Below are positions 9,300 to 17,842 of a stretch of 64,000 nucleotides of DNA, piece after piece. Within the stretch, counting starts at the first letter, position 1. The number at the start of each line of letters is the position of its first letter. The notes below the pieces were generated by a model. The model was not told the DNA's origin and ran no database searches. It saw nothing but the letters and a program-made list of their open reading frames with translations. The stretch lies in NCBI RefSeq assembly GCF_001552195.1, contig NZ_BCQS01000009.1, forward strand, positions 1 to 64,000, read 5' to 3'. The DNA is from Actinomadura latina NBRC 106108 (GTDB lineage Bacteria > Actinomycetota > Actinomycetes > Streptosporangiales > Streptosporangiaceae). The position numbers and the translations under genes are program-made.

Positions 9300-10721
9300 G
9301 TGTTCGGCAGGCTCGCCAGACCGACCCGCACCGCCCGACCGACCCGCACCGCCCGACCGACTCACACCGGCGTCCACCTCCTGTGCGGGCTCGTCCTGTC
9401 GGCCGCGTTGGTGCTCCTTCCCGTGCCGCCGGCGGCTGGCGCAGCAGGCCCGGCCTCGACGGCGGCCGGACCCGCGACCGCGAAGTTTCCGGATGGGTTC
9501 CTGTGGGGGGTCTCGACCTCCGGCTTCCAGGGTGAAGGGTTCTTTCCCGACAGCAACTGGACGCGCTACGCCGAGCGCAAGGCGAACGGGGTCACCGATC
9601 CGTACGGCAACTCCGTCGACTTCAGGCACCGGTACCCGGCCGATCTGAGCCTTGCCAAGGGGCTTGGGGTCGGCGTCTTCCGGACGTCCATCGAGTGGGC
9701 GCGAGTCGAGCCGCGGCGCGGGCATCGGGACGCTGCGGCGCTCGCCTACTACGACGACCTCGTGCGCAGGATCAAGGCGAACGGGATGCGGCCCATGCTG
9801 ACCCTTGACCATTGGGTCTACCCCGGCTGGGTCGCCGACCAGGGTGCCTGGGACAACCCCCGTACACAGGACGACTGGCTCCGCAACGCGCGGTTCATCG
9901 TCAACCGGTATAAGGGTCAGGGCGTCATCTGGATCACCTTCAACGAGGCCAGCGCCTACATCTACAAGGAGCTCACCACCCGTCCGATGGATCTCGGGCA
10001 GATGCTGAAGATGCGCGATGCCCTCATCAAGACGCACCGGGCTGCCTACGACATGATTCACAAGGTCGACCCAGGCGCGCCCGTGTCGAGCAATGTCGCC
10101 TATGGGACGGCCCTCAACGGCATCTTCGACGCGGCCCTGTTCAATGACGCCACCGACAAGCTCGACTTCATCGGCATCGACTACTACTACGGCGCCAACC
10201 TGCAGAACTTCACGTCGGTGTACGCGCTCACCGGTGAGTTCTGGAAGATCGACCCTGAGCCGGAGGGGCTGTACTACGTCCTCAAGAACTACCAGCGGCG
10301 GCTGCCGAACCTGCCGGTCTACATCGTCGAGAACGGCATGCCCACCGACAACGGCAAGCCGCACAAGGACGGTTACACGCGCTCGGACCATCTCCGCGAC
10401 CACATCTACTGGATCCAGCGCGCGATGGCCGACGGCGTGAAGATGATGGGCTACAACTACTGGAGCCTCACCGACAACTACGAGTGGGGCAGTTACCGGC
10501 CGCGGTTCGGCCTCTACACGGTGGACGCGCTGACCGACCCGACCCTCGAGCGGCGTCCGACCGACGCCGTTCCGACGTACCGGTCGATCATCAAGAACCG
10601 GGGCGTCCCCGCCGGGTACGTGCCGGTGCGCAAGCCCGGCTGGTGCTCGATCGAGGACCCCGTCGCGACCTGTCTCGGCACGACTCCGACGCCGCCCGCC
10701 GCGTACCGCGTCCCTGGATGA
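9300..10721 (+). CDS. Secreted glycoside hydrolase family 1 enzyme (beta-glucosidase-like)
   Basis: 473 residues from the GTG at 9300, chosen because AAGGAG sits 4 bases upstream; a longer in-frame opening starts at 9114. The N-terminus has the repeat RPTRTA/RPTRTA/RPTHTG and then a hydrophobic signal segment (25-50). The GH1 barrel starts with FPDGFLWGVSTSGFQGEG. The acid/base is Glu216 in TFNEA and the nucleophile Glu344 in VENGMP. LTDNYEWGSYRPRFGLY is the usual GH1 C-terminal motif. Most bacterial GH1 enzymes are cytoplasmic, so a secreted one implies extracellular beta-glucoside use. Stands alone. Confidence 0.88.
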   Translation: MFGRLARPTRTARPTRTARPTHTGVHLLCGLVLSAALVLLPVPPAAGAAGPASTAAGPATAKFPDGFLWGVSTSGFQGEGFFPDSNWTRYAERKANGVTDPYGNSVDFRHRYPADLSLAKGLGVGVFRTSIEWARVEPRRGHRDAAALAYYDDLVRRIKANGMRPMLTLDHWVYPGWVADQGAWDNPRTQDDWLRNARFIVNRYKGQGVIWITFNEASAYIYKELTTRPMDLGQMLKMRDALIKTHRAAYDMIHKVDPGAPVSSNVAYGTALNGIFDAALFNDATDKLDFIGIDYYYGANLQNFTSVYALTGEFWKIDPEPEGLYYVLKNYQRRLPNLPVYIVENGMPTDNGKPHKDGYTRSDHLRDHIYWIQRAMADGVKMMGYNYWSLTDNYEWGSYRPRFGLYTVDALTDPTLERRPTDAVPTYRSIIKNRGVPAGYVPVRKPGWCSIEDPVATCLGTTPTPPAAYRVPG

Positions 10722-10782
10722 GGGGAATGACCTGCGTGTCCGGGGGTACCGCCACGGCGACCACAATCGACCTGGGGAACGC

Positions 10783-11217
10783 GTGGGGGACGTGCAGACC
10801 GAGCCGATGGCCGCTACGCGCGGGTCCGGCACCGCGGCGCGGGGCGCGGGCGGCGTCGCCGAGGGTCTGCTCAACGCCCTGAAGCGCGCCGCCGCCGGGC
10901 TCCGCGACGCCGGAATCGGGTACGCGCTCGCCGGCGGTTTCGCGGCGTACGCGCATGGCGCTGCCGTGTCGACGCATGACGTCGACTTCGTGGTGCGTGA
11001 GCGCGATGTCCAGGTCGCCTTGGACGCGCTCGAAGCGGTGGGCATGACCCATCTGGAAAGCCCGGAGAACTGGCTGGAGAAGGCGTACGACGGCGAGCAC
11101 GTCATCGACCTGATCCACACCCCGTCCGGCCGTCCGGTGGACGTGGAGCGATCGACTCGGCCGGCCGGCTACGAGCCGGGCCGGTGGACGATCGCGAGAT
11201 CGCGCGGAGGGGAGTGA
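10783..11217 (+). CDS. Nucleotidyltransferase-like protein, probably 3'-truncated
   Basis: 144 residues from a GTG (ATG at 10807 possible). Residues 40-70 (GYALAGGFAAYAHG then THDVDFVV) match the small nucleotidyltransferase fold, with GG and DxD-type metal residues. After VIDLIHTPSGRP, where relatives continue with a helical region, the sequence becomes low-complexity (VDVERSTRPAGYEPGRW) and stops. I infer loss of the C-terminal part by deletion or frameshift. It ends 21 bp from the convergent topoisomerase gene and may be a decaying gene. Confidence 0.5.
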   Translation: MGDVQTEPMAATRGSGTAARGAGGVAEGLLNALKRAAAGLRDAGIGYALAGGFAAYAHGAAVSTHDVDFVVRERDVQVALDALEAVGMTHLESPENWLEKAYDGEHVIDLIHTPSGRPVDVERSTRPAGYEPGRWTIARSRGGE

Positions 11218-11238
11218 TCTCCCGGTCGCCCCACCGGC

Positions 11239-12261
11239 TCAGCCGGACGCCGAGCGCAGCAGGTCGAGGACGGCCTGCTCGACCGGTCCCTGCGTCGCCA
11301 GTTCGCCCTCGGACGTCTCCACGCCGAGCCGGCCGAGCGCGGGCGCGACCGTCTCGCCGTCCTCGTAGAGCGTGATGATGCGCGGGTCGATGTAGGACGC
11401 CCGCGCCACGGCCGGGGTGTTGCCGAGGTAGGCGGCGACCTCCTTGACGACGCGGACGATGGCGCGCTTGCGGGCGGTGTCGCTGCCGCCCGCGCGGACC
11501 GACACCGCGAGCCCGACCGCCGCGAGGACGGTGGCGTGCCAGGTGCGGAAGTCCTTGGCGGTGAAGTCGCCGCTGGTGACCTCCCGGATGAAGTCGTTGA
11601 TGTCGGACGTCGTGACGTCGTGCCAGCCGTCCCGCGTCCGGTACGCGAGCAGTTCGGGGCCGCCGCCGCGGCGCCGCTTGAGGCCGCCGACGACCCGGCA
11701 CACGTTCTCCTCCGCGACCGCCCGGTACAGGTCCTTCGAGCCCTTGGCCGGGTACTCGAACGTCACTTCGGCGCGGCGGCACGTCACGTGCTCCCGCAGG
11801 ACGGTAGCGAGCCCGAACGTGCCGTTCTCCGCCGCGTACGACTCCCCGCCGATGCGGAAGAAGCCGAGGTCGATGAGGCGGACCGCCGCCGCCAGGACCC
11901 GCTCCCGCGTGTAGCCCCGCCCGGCCAGGTGCTCGTTGATCGTGTAGCGGACCTTGGGGAGCCGTTCGGCCAGTTCCAGGACGTGGTCATGCTTCTCTTG
12001 GTCGCGCTGTTCCCGCCATGCCTCGTGGTAGAGGTACTGACGCCGTCCGGCCGCGTCGGTGCCCATCGCCTGGATGTGGCCGTCCGGGTCCGGGCAGATC
12101 CAGACGTCCTTCCAGGCGGGTGGTATGACGAGCGCCTTGATGCGTTCCTTCTCGGCGGGGTCTTGTAAGGGACGGCCGTCCAGCCCGAGATAAACGAAGC
12201 CCTTGCCGGCCCTGCGCCGTCCGTAACCGGATTCTCCTGTGTCGCTCCGCTGCAGCTCCAT
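11239..12261 (-). CDS. DNA topoisomerase IB
   Basis: 340 residues. The ATG overlaps the stop of the upstream SDR gene as TGATG, which decides the start. The order matches bacterial (poxvirus-like) topoisomerase IB: N-terminal GKGFVYLGLDGRPLQDP and IPPAWKDVWICPDPDGHIQA, then the catalytic domain with FRIGGESYAAENGTFGL, DFRTWHATVLAA and the nucleophile Tyr290 in ASYIDPR. The enzyme nicks one strand through a 3'-phosphotyrosine and relaxes supercoils without ATP. Coupling to a stress-type SDR is seen here; its meaning is unknown. Confidence 0.93.
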   Translation of the reverse strand: MELQRSDTGESGYGRRRAGKGFVYLGLDGRPLQDPAEKERIKALVIPPAWKDVWICPDPDGHIQAMGTDAAGRRQYLYHEAWREQRDQEKHDHVLELAERLPKVRYTINEHLAGRGYTRERVLAAAVRLIDLGFFRIGGESYAAENGTFGLATVLREHVTCRRAEVTFEYPAKGSKDLYRAVAEENVCRVVGGLKRRRGGGPELLAYRTRDGWHDVTTSDINDFIREVTSGDFTAKDFRTWHATVLAAVGLAVSVRAGGSDTARKRAIVRVVKEVAAYLGNTPAVARASYIDPRIITLYEDGETVAPALGRLGVETSEGELATQGPVEQAVLDLLRSASG

Positions 12262-13109
12262 CAGCCCGGATGTATCTCTCCACCGGCAGGGACCAGAGTC
12301 TGCCCGGTGTAGTACGACGACTGGCGGTTGGAGGCGAAGAACACGTAGGACGGCGCGATCTCGTCGGGGTCGGCGGGACGTCCCATCGGCGCGTTCTTCC
12401 CGAAGCTCTCCACACGCTCCTCGTCGAACGTCGCGGGGATCAGCGGCGTCCACACCGGGCCCGGCGCGACGCAGTTGACCCGGATCTCACGGTCCATGAG
12501 GCTCTGCGCGAGGCTGGAGGTGAGAGACATCACGGCTCCCTTGCTCGCCGAGTAGTCGATGAGCGACTTGTTGCCGCGCAGCCCGTTGATGGATCCGGTG
12601 ATGACGATGGACGACCCGGGCCCCAGGTGGTCGAGGGCCTGCTGGATCGTCCAGAACACGGCGAACACGTTCACCTCGAACGTCCGGCGGAGCTGCTCGT
12701 CGTCGATCTCCCGGACGTCCTTCACCGGCGTCTGCGTGCCGTGGTGCAGGACGAGCACGTCCAGCCCGCCCAGGTCGCGGACGGTGTGCTCGACGACCTC
12801 GCGGCAGTGCCGCTCCTCGGCCATGTCGCCGCCGAACGTGACGCAGCGCCGTCCCTCTGCCTCGACCAGGTCGGCGGTGTGCCGCGCGTCGTCGTCCTCC
12901 ACCAGGTAGGTGATCGCGACGTCGGCGCCCTCCTTGGCGAACGCGACGGCGGTGGCGCGCCCGATGCCGGAGTCGCCGCCGGTGATCAGCGCGCGGCGGC
13001 CGCGCAGCAGGTGGCCGCCGGTGTAGTCGCGCATCTCGTCGCGGGGTTCGGGTGCCATGTCCCCGGTCCGGCCGGGGTAGGACTGGCTCTGTGGCGGACG
13101 CTCGCTCAT
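12261..13109 (-). CDS. SDR oxidoreductase (YhxD/general-stress type)
   Basis: 282 residues. A ~35-residue hydrophilic N-terminal extension (MSERPPQSQSYPGRTGDM) precedes the Rossmann core, as in the Bacillus YhxD/YdaD group. Cofactor motif TGGDSGIG, active-site Tyr and Lys in YSASKG, and PGPVWTPLIP after the catalytic region. NAD(P)H-dependent; substrate unknown. First gene of an operon with topoisomerase IB (1-base overlap). Confidence 0.9.
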   Translation of the reverse strand: MSERPPQSQSYPGRTGDMAPEPRDEMRDYTGGHLLRGRRALITGGDSGIGRATAVAFAKEGADVAITYLVEDDDARHTADLVEAEGRRCVTFGGDMAEERHCREVVEHTVRDLGGLDVLVLHHGTQTPVKDVREIDDEQLRRTFEVNVFAVFWTIQQALDHLGPGSSIVITGSINGLRGNKSLIDYSASKGAVMSLTSSLAQSLMDREIRVNCVAPGPVWTPLIPATFDEERVESFGKNAPMGRPADPDEIAPSYVFFASNRQSSYYTGQTLVPAGGEIHPG

Positions 13110-13271
13110 GTTCGGCGGGTGCCCGCAGCCGCGAGGAGCAAACGCGACCCCTATTGTAACTCGTGAGTAATAAGCGCCTCCGTGATCCGCCGGGGTGTGA
13201 GCGGAGCGCGCGACGACGTCTGGATAGCATCACCCCGAACCACATTCGGTCCCTCACGTAAGGTGTCGCTT

Positions 13272-14045
13272 ATGGACCTGAACGGAGTTTCCGCCGTCGT
13301 ATCCGGTGGCGCGAGCGGCCTCGGTGAGGCCACCGTCCGCGCGCTGGCCGCCGAAGGCGCCAAGGTGGTCGTCGCCGACCTGAACGAGGACAGGGGCAAG
13401 GCCCTCGCCGACGAGATCGGCGGCGTCTTCGTCAAGACCGACGTCTCCAGCGAGGAGCAGGTGCAGGCCGCCGTCCAGGCCGCCGTCGACACCGGCGCCC
13501 CGCTGCGCGTCATCGTCAACAGCGCCGGGATCGGCTGGGCCTCGCGGACCGTGGGCCGCGACGGCACCCCGCACGACCTCGCGTCCTACGAGACCGTCAT
13601 CCGGGTCAACCTCATCGGCACCTTCAACCTGATGCGGATCGGTGCCGCCGCCATCTCCAAGACCGAGCCCGCCGACGCCGACGGCGCCCGCGGCGTGGTG
13701 ATCAACACCGCGTCCGTCGCCGGCTTGGAGGGCCAGACCGGGCAGATCGCCTACTCCGCGTCCAAGGGCGGCATCATCGGCATGACGCTGCCGGCGGCGC
13801 GCGACCTCGCCGCGATCGGCGTCCGGGTCAACACCATCTGCCCGGGCATCATCGACACGCCGATCTACGGCCAGGGCGAGCAGGCGGACGCGTTCAAGGC
13901 CAAGCTCGCCGCGCCCGTCCCGTTCCCGAAGCGGATGGGCAAGGCGTCGGAGTTCGCGCACCTCGTCAAGGCCCTGATCGAGAACGACTACATGAACGGC
14001 GAGACGATCCGCTTCGACGGCGGTATCCGCTTCCAGCCGAAGTGA
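13272..14045 (+). CDS. SDR, 3-hydroxyacyl-CoA dehydrogenase type II-like
   Basis: 257 residues from the ATG at 13272 (weak AAGG upstream). SGGASGLG nucleotide motif, NSAGIG, Tyr/Lys in YSASKGG and the end NGETIRFDGGIRFQPK. The internal sequence resembles 17beta-HSD10/type II hydroxyacyl-CoA dehydrogenases, which oxidise 3-hydroxyacyl-CoA. The next gene, 8 bp downstream, is a crotonase, so the two would carry out consecutive beta-oxidation steps (inference). Confidence 0.88.
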   Translation: MDLNGVSAVVSGGASGLGEATVRALAAEGAKVVVADLNEDRGKALADEIGGVFVKTDVSSEEQVQAAVQAAVDTGAPLRVIVNSAGIGWASRTVGRDGTPHDLASYETVIRVNLIGTFNLMRIGAAAISKTEPADADGARGVVINTASVAGLEGQTGQIAYSASKGGIIGMTLPAARDLAAIGVRVNTICPGIIDTPIYGQGEQADAFKAKLAAPVPFPKRMGKASEFAHLVKALIENDYMNGETIRFDGGIRFQPK

Positions 14046-14053
14046 GGCACTGA

Positions 14054-14818
14054 ATGACCGACGCTGTTCTAACCGAGGAAGACGGCGCCGTCCTCGTCAT
14101 CACCATCAACCGCCCGGAGGCCCGCAACGCGGTCAACGGCGAGGTGGCGCGGGGCATCGCGGCGGCCGCTGAGGAACTCGAGTCCCGCAAGGACCTCTCC
14201 ATCGGCATCCTCACCGGCGCCGGCGGGACGTTCTGCGCGGGCATGGACCTCAAGGGCTTCCTGACCGGCGACAACCCCGTCGTCGAGGGACGCGGGTTCG
14301 CCGGCCTGACCGAGCGTCCCCCGGCCAAGCCGATGATCGCCGCGATCGAGGGCTACGCCCTGGCCGGCGGCTGCGAGGTGGCGCTGTCCTGCGACATGAT
14401 CGTCGCGGCGCGGGACGCCCAGTTCGGGCTGCCCGAGCCGAAGCGCGGCCTGGTCGCGGCGGGCGGCGGGCTGCTGCGGCTGCCGCAGCGCATCCCGTAC
14501 CACATCGCCATGGAGATCGCCCTGACCGGCGACAAGTACCCGGCGGAGCGGATGGCCGAGCTCGGGTTCGTCAACCGGCTCGCCGAGCCGGGCGGCGCGC
14601 TCGCCGCGGCCAAGGAGCTGGCCCTCAAAGTCGCCGAGAACGCGCCGCTGGCGCTCGCGGCGACGAAGAGGGTCATCGTCGAGTCCGCCGACTGGTCGAC
14701 CGAGGAGGCGTGGAAGAAGCAGCAGGAGATCACCCTGCCGGTCTTCACGTCCAAGGACGCCCAGGAGGGCCCGGCGGCGTTCGCCGAGAAGCGCAAGCCG
14801 AACTGGAAGGGCGAGTAG
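14054..14818 (+). CDS. Crotonase / enoyl-CoA hydratase family protein
   Basis: 254 residues. Crotonase fold with the oxyanion segment GGTFCAGMDLKGF and the second half EGYALAGGCEVALSCDMIVAA. The usual catalytic Glu pair is hard to place: EPKRGLVAAGGGLLRLP has Gly/Ala where Glu is often found, so substrate and reaction are uncertain (hydratase, isomerase or hydrolase). Co-transcribed with the upstream SDR and followed by a hairpin at 14834. Confidence 0.87.
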   Translation: MTDAVLTEEDGAVLVITINRPEARNAVNGEVARGIAAAAEELESRKDLSIGILTGAGGTFCAGMDLKGFLTGDNPVVEGRGFAGLTERPPAKPMIAAIEGYALAGGCEVALSCDMIVAARDAQFGLPEPKRGLVAAGGGLLRLPQRIPYHIAMEIALTGDKYPAERMAELGFVNRLAEPGGALAAAKELALKVAENAPLALAATKRVIVESADWSTEEAWKKQQEITLPVFTSKDAQEGPAAFAEKRKPNWKGE

Positions 14819-14833
14819 CCCGTCCCGTTGTGA

Positions 14834-14863
14834 GACGCCCGGAACCGCGTGGTTTCGGGCGTC
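14834..14863 (+). terminator. Terminator after the SDR-crotonase operon
   Basis: 13-bp stem with one G-T pair and a 4-base loop, 15 bases after the stop and followed by a short TTG. Confidence 0.7.
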
Positions 14864-14989
14864 TTGACGTCTGTGACTGATGTGACTGGTGCGTCCTGAT
14901 CCGGCCGGGTGGGGGGTTCCCCTTACCGTGCAGTAAGTAATGCCGTACTCTTTTGCCCACGCTTGGTGTGATCTTGGGAGTGGGAGCAT

Positions 14990-16066
14990 ATGAGACGCAA
15001 CGCGGCGCTGGTGGTCGCCACCGTCCTGGCCTGTGGCGCCGGGACGGTCGTGGTGGCCGCTCCGGCGAACGCCGCCGGCTGGAAGAACATCTCCAGCGGG
15101 GCGCTGAACTACAACGGCAGCCTCGACCGGGTCGACTTCGGCGCGAAGAACGCCGGCTGGGCGGTCGGCGCCGCCGGCTCCTTCTTCAGCCCGCAGGCGA
15201 AGATCGTCCGCTGGACCGGTTCCGCGTGGGCCGCCGACGCGAGCCCGGTCGGCTTCACCCCGACCGACGTCGCCGTCGCCAGCGCGTCCAAGGCATGGAT
15301 CATCGGCTACAACCTCGGCGGCACCCTCGGCCTCTACTGGAACGGCACCAAGTGGAGCCAGGTCGCCTACCCGATGGTGGGCTTCCCGAGCGCCGTGTCC
15401 GCCGCCTCCGACGGCACCGCCTACTCCGTCGCCGGCATCGACGCCGCCGCCGGCGGCCCGTCCGCCATCCTCCGCTGGACGGGCAGCGCCTGGGTCGACC
15501 CCAAGGTCCCGCTGCCGGCGTCCTCGTCCATCACCGCGGTCGACGTCCGCTCCAAGAGCGACGTGTGGCTGGCGGGCACGACCTCCGCCACCGGCACGTC
15601 CGTCACCGGCCTGGTGATGCACTTCGACGGCACGTCCTGGAAGAAGATCGACGTCCCCGGCTCCCTGGGCGTCCCCGGCTACCAGGGCACCCTGCACCGC
15701 ATCGTCGCGAACTCGCCGACGAACGTCTACGTGCTGCGCGTCCGGCAGAACGCCCAGATCACCAACGCGATCCAGCGCTACGACGGCAAGACCTGGACGA
15801 CGATCAACACCCCGCTGAACGCGGCCGGCATCGGCCTGTCGGCGGACGGCAAGGGCGGCGTGGTCATGCTCCCGATCACGACCGGCACGAAGAGCCAGTA
15901 CATGCACTACAACGGCTCGTCCTGGACGACCCTGAACGGCCCGGCACGCACCGGCACCGTCCAGGCGTCCGACGCCGACGCCCGTCCCGGCACGACCGCC
16001 ATCGTGAGCACCGGAACGGCTTCCCAGCCCTCCAAGAACGTCCCGTTCATCGAGTACTTCAGCTGA
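14990..16066 (+). CDS. Secreted beta-propeller-like protein of unknown function
   Basis: 358 residues. A clear signal peptide (MRRNAALVVATVLACGAGT, cleavage after ANA-A) is followed by a series of short strands with the recurring pattern W-x-G-x-x-W (RWTGSAWAADA, YWNGTKWSQV, RWTGSAWVDP, HFDGTSWKKI, RYDGKTWTTI, HYNGSSWTTL), about six to seven blades. This is typical of Streptomyces-type secreted propellers; no catalytic residues are recognised. GGGAG lies ahead of the ATG. Monocistronic, closed by the hairpin at 16080. Confidence 0.78.
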   Translation: MRRNAALVVATVLACGAGTVVVAAPANAAGWKNISSGALNYNGSLDRVDFGAKNAGWAVGAAGSFFSPQAKIVRWTGSAWAADASPVGFTPTDVAVASASKAWIIGYNLGGTLGLYWNGTKWSQVAYPMVGFPSAVSAASDGTAYSVAGIDAAAGGPSAILRWTGSAWVDPKVPLPASSSITAVDVRSKSDVWLAGTTSATGTSVTGLVMHFDGTSWKKIDVPGSLGVPGYQGTLHRIVANSPTNVYVLRVRQNAQITNAIQRYDGKTWTTINTPLNAAGIGLSADGKGGVVMLPITTGTKSQYMHYNGSSWTTLNGPARTGTVQASDADARPGTTAIVSTGTASQPSKNVPFIEYFS

Positions 16067-16079
16067 CCTGGACCCCCTG

Positions 16080-16118
16080 CGAACGCCCGTCCCGCCACCC
16101 CGGCGGGACGGGCGTTCG
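16080..16118. terminator. Strong hairpin terminator
   Basis: A perfect 17-bp stem with a 5-base loop lies between the propeller gene (+) and the lipoprotein gene (-), so it can serve both. Confidence 0.85.
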
Positions 16119-16160
16119 CGTTGGCGTCCCGGACGACGAGATGCGGCGCCGCGCGAAACC

Positions 16161-16631
16161 CTAGGCGAGCCTGACCCGGACGGCGCGATCGATGACCGGG
16201 GCAAGGCACGTCCCGCTGCTGCACGCACCATAGGAGACCACGACCTCCCCCGAGCGTCCCGACCTCTCGACAGGCAGGGAAAGCGCGACCGGACCGTCCG
16301 GGTAGACCGGCAGCCTCACCCCGAGTGAGGGCAGGTCGAGCATTCGCACGGGCTTGTCGGCGGTGACGCGTCCCGAGGCGGTCAATCCTCCGCGCACGGC
16401 CACTCTGGTCGGAATGCCCAGGCCGTCGACGCCGCCGTCCGGCATGTCAACGCTGTAGACGTGGAATCCGGGCCGTGTCGGCCGGAACACCGCCTTGACC
16501 TCGGAGCCCGACACGGTGACGGAAACCTCGACGCCACTCTCGGTGAAGCCGGCCGACGCCGGCGGAGCCTCCTGCCGGCCGCACCCGCAGGCCAGCAGCA
16601 GAAGACCCGCGCCCAGTGCCGCCCACCTCAT
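16161..16631 (-). CDS. DsbD-alpha-like thiol-disulfide lipoprotein
   Basis: 156 residues. Hydrophobic N-terminus with a lipobox near Cys15 (LLLAC). The rest is a beta-rich domain with SYGACSSGTCLAP (Cys137, Cys142), like the Cys pair of the N-terminal domain of DsbD, which passes electrons to periplasmic thiol proteins. Its start overlaps the stop of the thioredoxin-like lipoprotein by 4 bases (ATGA). The transmembrane part of DsbD is not seen nearby. Confidence 0.7.
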   Translation of the reverse strand: MRWAALGAGLLLLACGCGRQEAPPASAGFTESGVEVSVTVSGSEVKAVFRPTRPGFHVYSVDMPDGGVDGLGIPTRVAVRGGLTASGRVTADKPVRMLDLPSLGVRLPVYPDGPVALSLPVERSGRSGEVVVSYGACSSGTCLAPVIDRAVRVRLA

Positions 16632-17173
16632 TGCCAGCGCTTCAGGAAGGCGGCCACCTGCGCCGGCTTCATCGAGCGCGCATTGGCGAACGAACCGTCA
16701 TTCGTCCTGGTCTTCACCTTCCCGCCACTGGACACGACGACCAGCGCGGGGATCCCGCTCGTCTGCAGGTTCAGCCCGTATTTGCGTGCCACCGACAGAT
16801 TGCGATCGAACTGCCCCACGTCAATCGAGACCACGTGGTAGCGAGCGATGACCGGACGCACCGTTCTCGTCCGGAAAGTGCGCCCCAGGACGACGCAGTC
16901 CGGGCACCAGTCCGCGCCGAAGTCGAGCAGCACCGGACGCTTGTCGAGTTTCGCCCTCGTGAGCGCCTCGGCGATGTCGGCCTTCGGGTTCCGGGCCGGG
17001 TCATAACCGTCCGGCAGCGGCTCGCTGCTCGCGGAACGCTCGGGCGAAGGAGCCGCGGACGCCTCTTTCGCCGCGGCGGTGGCCGGGGCCTCGGACGTGG
17101 CGGAACCGCCATCACCGCAGGCCGCGACGACGAATAGCCCGCAGGTGAGCACAAGGAATGGCTTGATGTGCAT
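16628..17173 (-). CDS. Thioredoxin-like lipoprotein
   Basis: 181 residues. Lipobox VVAAC (Cys19), an Ala/Ser/Pro linker to about residue 60, then a thioredoxin fold with FGADWCPDC (Cys90, Cys93) and the cis-Pro region SGIPALVV. The family is close to the DsbD C-terminal (thioredoxin_7) type. It would reduce or oxidise thiols on the outer membrane face. Overlaps the downstream DsbD-alpha-like gene by 4 bases; the two together look like a split DsbD lacking its membrane core. Confidence 0.82.
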   Translation of the reverse strand: MHIKPFLVLTCGLFVVAACGDGGSATSEAPATAAAKEASAAPSPERSASSEPLPDGYDPARNPKADIAEALTRAKLDKRPVLLDFGADWCPDCVVLGRTFRTRTVRPVIARYHVVSIDVGQFDRNLSVARKYGLNLQTSGIPALVVVSSGGKVKTRTNDGSFANARSMKPAQVAAFLKRWQ

Positions 17174-17328
17174 CGAGGACGAACTCCCACAGTTAAGGAA
17201 CCGCCCAAGAATACCGACTCCAGAACCCGGCCAGAACCCGATTCGGGCGAAAAGCGGAACACTTCCTCAACGCTTGGCCACCGTGCGCGATCCCGCTGAC
17301 CGCCCGGCGTCACGACTGACCGCCCGCG

Positions 17329-17754
17329 TCAGTCCCAGCGGGAGGAGCGCTGGCGTTTGACCGCGGAGCGGCGCTTCTTGTTCTCCAGGCGGCGCTCGTT
17401 GATGCCGCGCGGGACCTTTTTCGGAATGCGCTTCTTCGGGGGTGGGGCCGTCGCCTCGGCGAGGAGGGTCGCGAGGCGGGTGCGGGCGGCGTCGCGGTTG
17501 CGCTGCTGGGAGCGGTACTCCTCGGCGCGGATCGTGAGGACGCCGCGGACGAGGCGTCCGGCCAGGCGGTCGAGGGCGCGGGCGCGCAGGTGCTCGGGGA
17601 GGGACGGCGAGTTCGCGACGTCGAAGGAGAGTTCGGCGGCGGTGGCGCTGGTGTTGACGTGCTGGCCGCCCGGACCCGAGGAACGGGAGAAGCGCCAGCC
17701 GAGCTCGGACTCCGGGATGGAGACCGAGCCGCGGACGTGGATCTCGGCGGGCAT
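17329..17754 (-). CDS. arfB: Alternative ribosome-rescue factor ArfB (YaeJ)
   Basis: 141 residues. Peptidyl-tRNA hydrolase domain with the catalytic GGQ at residues 29-31 (SSGPGGQHVNTSAT) and a basic C-terminal tail (PPKKRIPKKVPRGINERR, KKRRSAVKRQR) that enters the empty mRNA channel of stalled ribosomes. Start at MPAEIHVRG by homology; the frame is open further upstream without a ribosome site. Divergent from the MpaB-like gene. Confidence 0.92.
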   Translation of the reverse strand: MPAEIHVRGSVSIPESELGWRFSRSSGPGGQHVNTSATAAELSFDVANSPSLPEHLRARALDRLAGRLVRGVLTIRAEEYRSQQRNRDAARTRLATLLAEATAPPPKKRIPKKVPRGINERRLENKKRRSAVKRQRSSRWD

Positions 17755-17842
17755 GTCCCCATTGTCGCAGCAGACAGATGATCTCGTCGCCTGAATTACC
17801 CCGGGTAGCGGCGACTGCAAGTACTTACTTACACTGCTGGTC

